Shown: piece after piece, positions 62,700 to 64,000 of the stretch | Position numbering within the stretch: position 1 is the stretch's first letter | How the letters are laid out: each line of letters starts with the position of its first letter | Assembly: GCA_003586115.2 (NCBI GenBank) | Contig: QVOM02000101.1 | Location: 26,561,333-26,625,332 of the forward strand | Reading direction: 5' to 3' | From: Salvator merianae | Taxonomy: Eukaryota > Chordata > Lepidosauria > Squamata > Teiidae | Length of the DNA: 64,000 nucleotides | Position numbers and translations under genes: made by a program | The notes under the pieces: model-generated | Told to the model about the DNA's origin: nothing | The model's database searches: none | What the model saw: the letters and a program-made list of their open reading frames with translations, nothing else

Positions 62700-63125
62700 G
62701 ACACAAGGGTGGAAAATTGTTATGATTTTAGTTGTATTCTTTAGTTTATTTCCTAATCAAATGTCTTATGAGCCTTTTAGTTTGTTAGGAGAGTTAGAAG
62801 AAAATTCATAATTGAGAGGTGTATTTCTTTATTGATAAGTTCATGAGAGTCAGAACCTCAATTTAGCTGGGAAAATTCTTTAAGATTGAAGTATTGATCA
62901 GATTAATACCTATTGCATTTCTGGGTAATTAACAATTGGGAATAATCTCTAGGAACAGCCCAGGTTGTGAACTGTTACTTCTCAAGAAGTGTCAATTGTT
63001 AAGTCATTTCAAGTGTATAAAAGTTTTTCTTTTTTCCTTTGATATTGCTAACTATAAAAGATGAGCCTTCTCCTGAATAAATCTTTTTCTCTATCCTAAG
63101 GCCAAATTCTTTGGTAGTTGGAAGT
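62700..63125 (+). mobile_element. Possible solo LTR
   Basis: Non-coding stretch with TATAAAA near 63017, a second TATAAAA near 63053 and AATAAA near 63077, in the order and spacing of an LTR promoter and polyadenylation signal. No flanking duplication or clean TG...CA ends were found, and no internal retroviral genes are nearby. Tentative. Confidence 0.25.
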
Positions 63126-63946
63126 GTTGTCTTTTGGCCAAAGAAGTCCTTGTGTGTGTTTGTTTTGCTCTTTCTACCAGGTTTGAAGTTTGTTTCTTAC
63201 AGTTCCACACAGAACATGTAAGCTTTGTTGAGAGGTTCACAGCACATAAAAAGAACACATGGAAAATCTGCATAGTTCTGATATGAGACACGCTTTAGGA
63301 AGTCAACACAATAGGGTCAGTAGCCTTAAGCGTACTTATCTTTGTCCAGTGACTGAGCACAATATTGATAGGATCTAACTGCTGATTTTTGAATATGGGA
63401 TTTACTTGAGGGTCAACTAATGCTGGACTAACACATTCCATGTTTCAGTTATACAGAGCATGCAAATTAATTTAGTTGAATATTACTGGTACTCAAAAGT
63501 TTTATTCTTCATCTTAGCCCTCCACCCCTGCACTTGGGAGACTTTGGCTTATAGCTTCTACTGCCAACAGTTACTTCCTTCTATATTGCAATAGGCAGTC
63601 ATCCAGCTCTCAGAAACAAAAGTTATTGACGATCTTCTTGTTACATCCCCCCACATGAGAATTGTACCTACTCACCCAGTGCCCAAGAAGCTTATTAATA
63701 ATAGAGACTCTGCCTAAGAAATATTTGAGATATGAGGTCATTTGCATGTCCATAATTTGCTGAAAACTGTGACACATTGCAGTTATCATTGTCAAAGGCT
63801 TACTGCAAATTTTATGTTTACATTTTAACAGTTCTAAACTAAAAGCTTTTTCTTGCTCAAAGCTCTAGTATTTTGTGTTCACAATTCTTACTATTTCACC
63901 AAACTTATACTTTTCTATAAAACAGTGATTCTTATTTAATTAGGAT
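63126..63946. other. Unassigned AT-rich sequence
   Basis: No gene or named element recognised. Confidence 0.6.
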
Positions 63947-63948
63947 CC

Positions 63949-63996
63949 TTCCCTTTCCCTTTCCCTTTCCCTTTCCCTTTCCCTTTCCCTTTCCCT
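63949..63996. repeat. (CCCTTT)8 hexanucleotide repeat at the window edge
   Basis: Eight tandem CCCTTT units, read directly. It may continue past the window. It is not the vertebrate telomere unit. Confidence 0.95.
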
Positions 63997-64000
63997 GTCC

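Noticed and set aside
63949..64000. Interstitial telomeric repeat
   Set aside because: The unit is CCCTTT/AAAGGG, not CCCTAA/TTAGGG.

Overview
The window looks like repeat-rich, AT-rich intergenic or intronic DNA from a squamate reptile, more likely a snake than a lizard. I base this on the combination of a BovB/RTE LINE, several CR1/L2-type LINEs (one 3' end type reads 'gagaggggcggcatacaaat' followed by A/T-rich tandem tails), a Penelope-like element, hAT transposons with many short derivatives, and GATA/GATG microsatellites. I recognise no exon of an ordinary vertebrate host gene, no tRNA or rRNA, and no CRISPR. Nearly everything that can be named is a mobile element or a simple repeat.

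Positions 1-6672 are the coding hot spot. On the minus strand (5217-2650) lies an uninterrupted 855-residue hAT transposase with a BED zinc finger, all three expected catalytic acids and the C-terminal hATC dimerisation region. Its upstream flank ends at 6672 in a hAT terminal inverted repeat (TAGGGATGTGCACG type, read inward). Converging on it from the left (about 416-1610, plus strand) are the last exons of a spliced gene for a short coiled-coil protein. The exon phases agree across three introns and a poly(A) signal follows. The other end of the transposon is not in the window. The short derivatives show what that end should look like, and nothing like it is present at 1-2650, so the second gene may lie inside the hAT element.

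Three non-autonomous relatives of this hAT family occur downstream: 29721-30880, 33585-34808 (perfect 8-bp target duplication) and 51534-52111 (perfect 8-bp target duplication, interior made of three consecutive hairpins). The 33585-34808 copy splits a decayed LINE of about 2 kb (32190-35570, minus strand).

Other named elements are a plus-strand CR1/L2-type LINE with RT motifs (23236-24676) in which a 335-nt pure T run stands where about the same length of coding sequence is expected; a Penelope-like element remnant (38830-40590, minus); a BovB/RTE remnant (43461-44800, minus); and LINE 3' ends at about 8150, 10390, 16883, 25905, 54880, 56130, 57030, 59470 and 61405. Two further families of non-autonomous DNA elements stand out: a 180-bp near-perfect palindrome with 3-bp target duplications (19301-19480, 28448-28627, fragment 38161-38228), and a family of about 400-600 bp rich in internal hairpins (15183, 16436, 17790, 45357, 49608).

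The rest is unassigned AT-rich sequence with microsatellites: (TG)n, GATA/GATG, (ATA)n, (GAA)28, (TAG)n, (AC)n and (CCCTTT)n. The genes do not form a host pathway. The only functional unit suggested is the hAT transposase, its possible partner gene, and the terminal-repeat derivatives it could mobilise.
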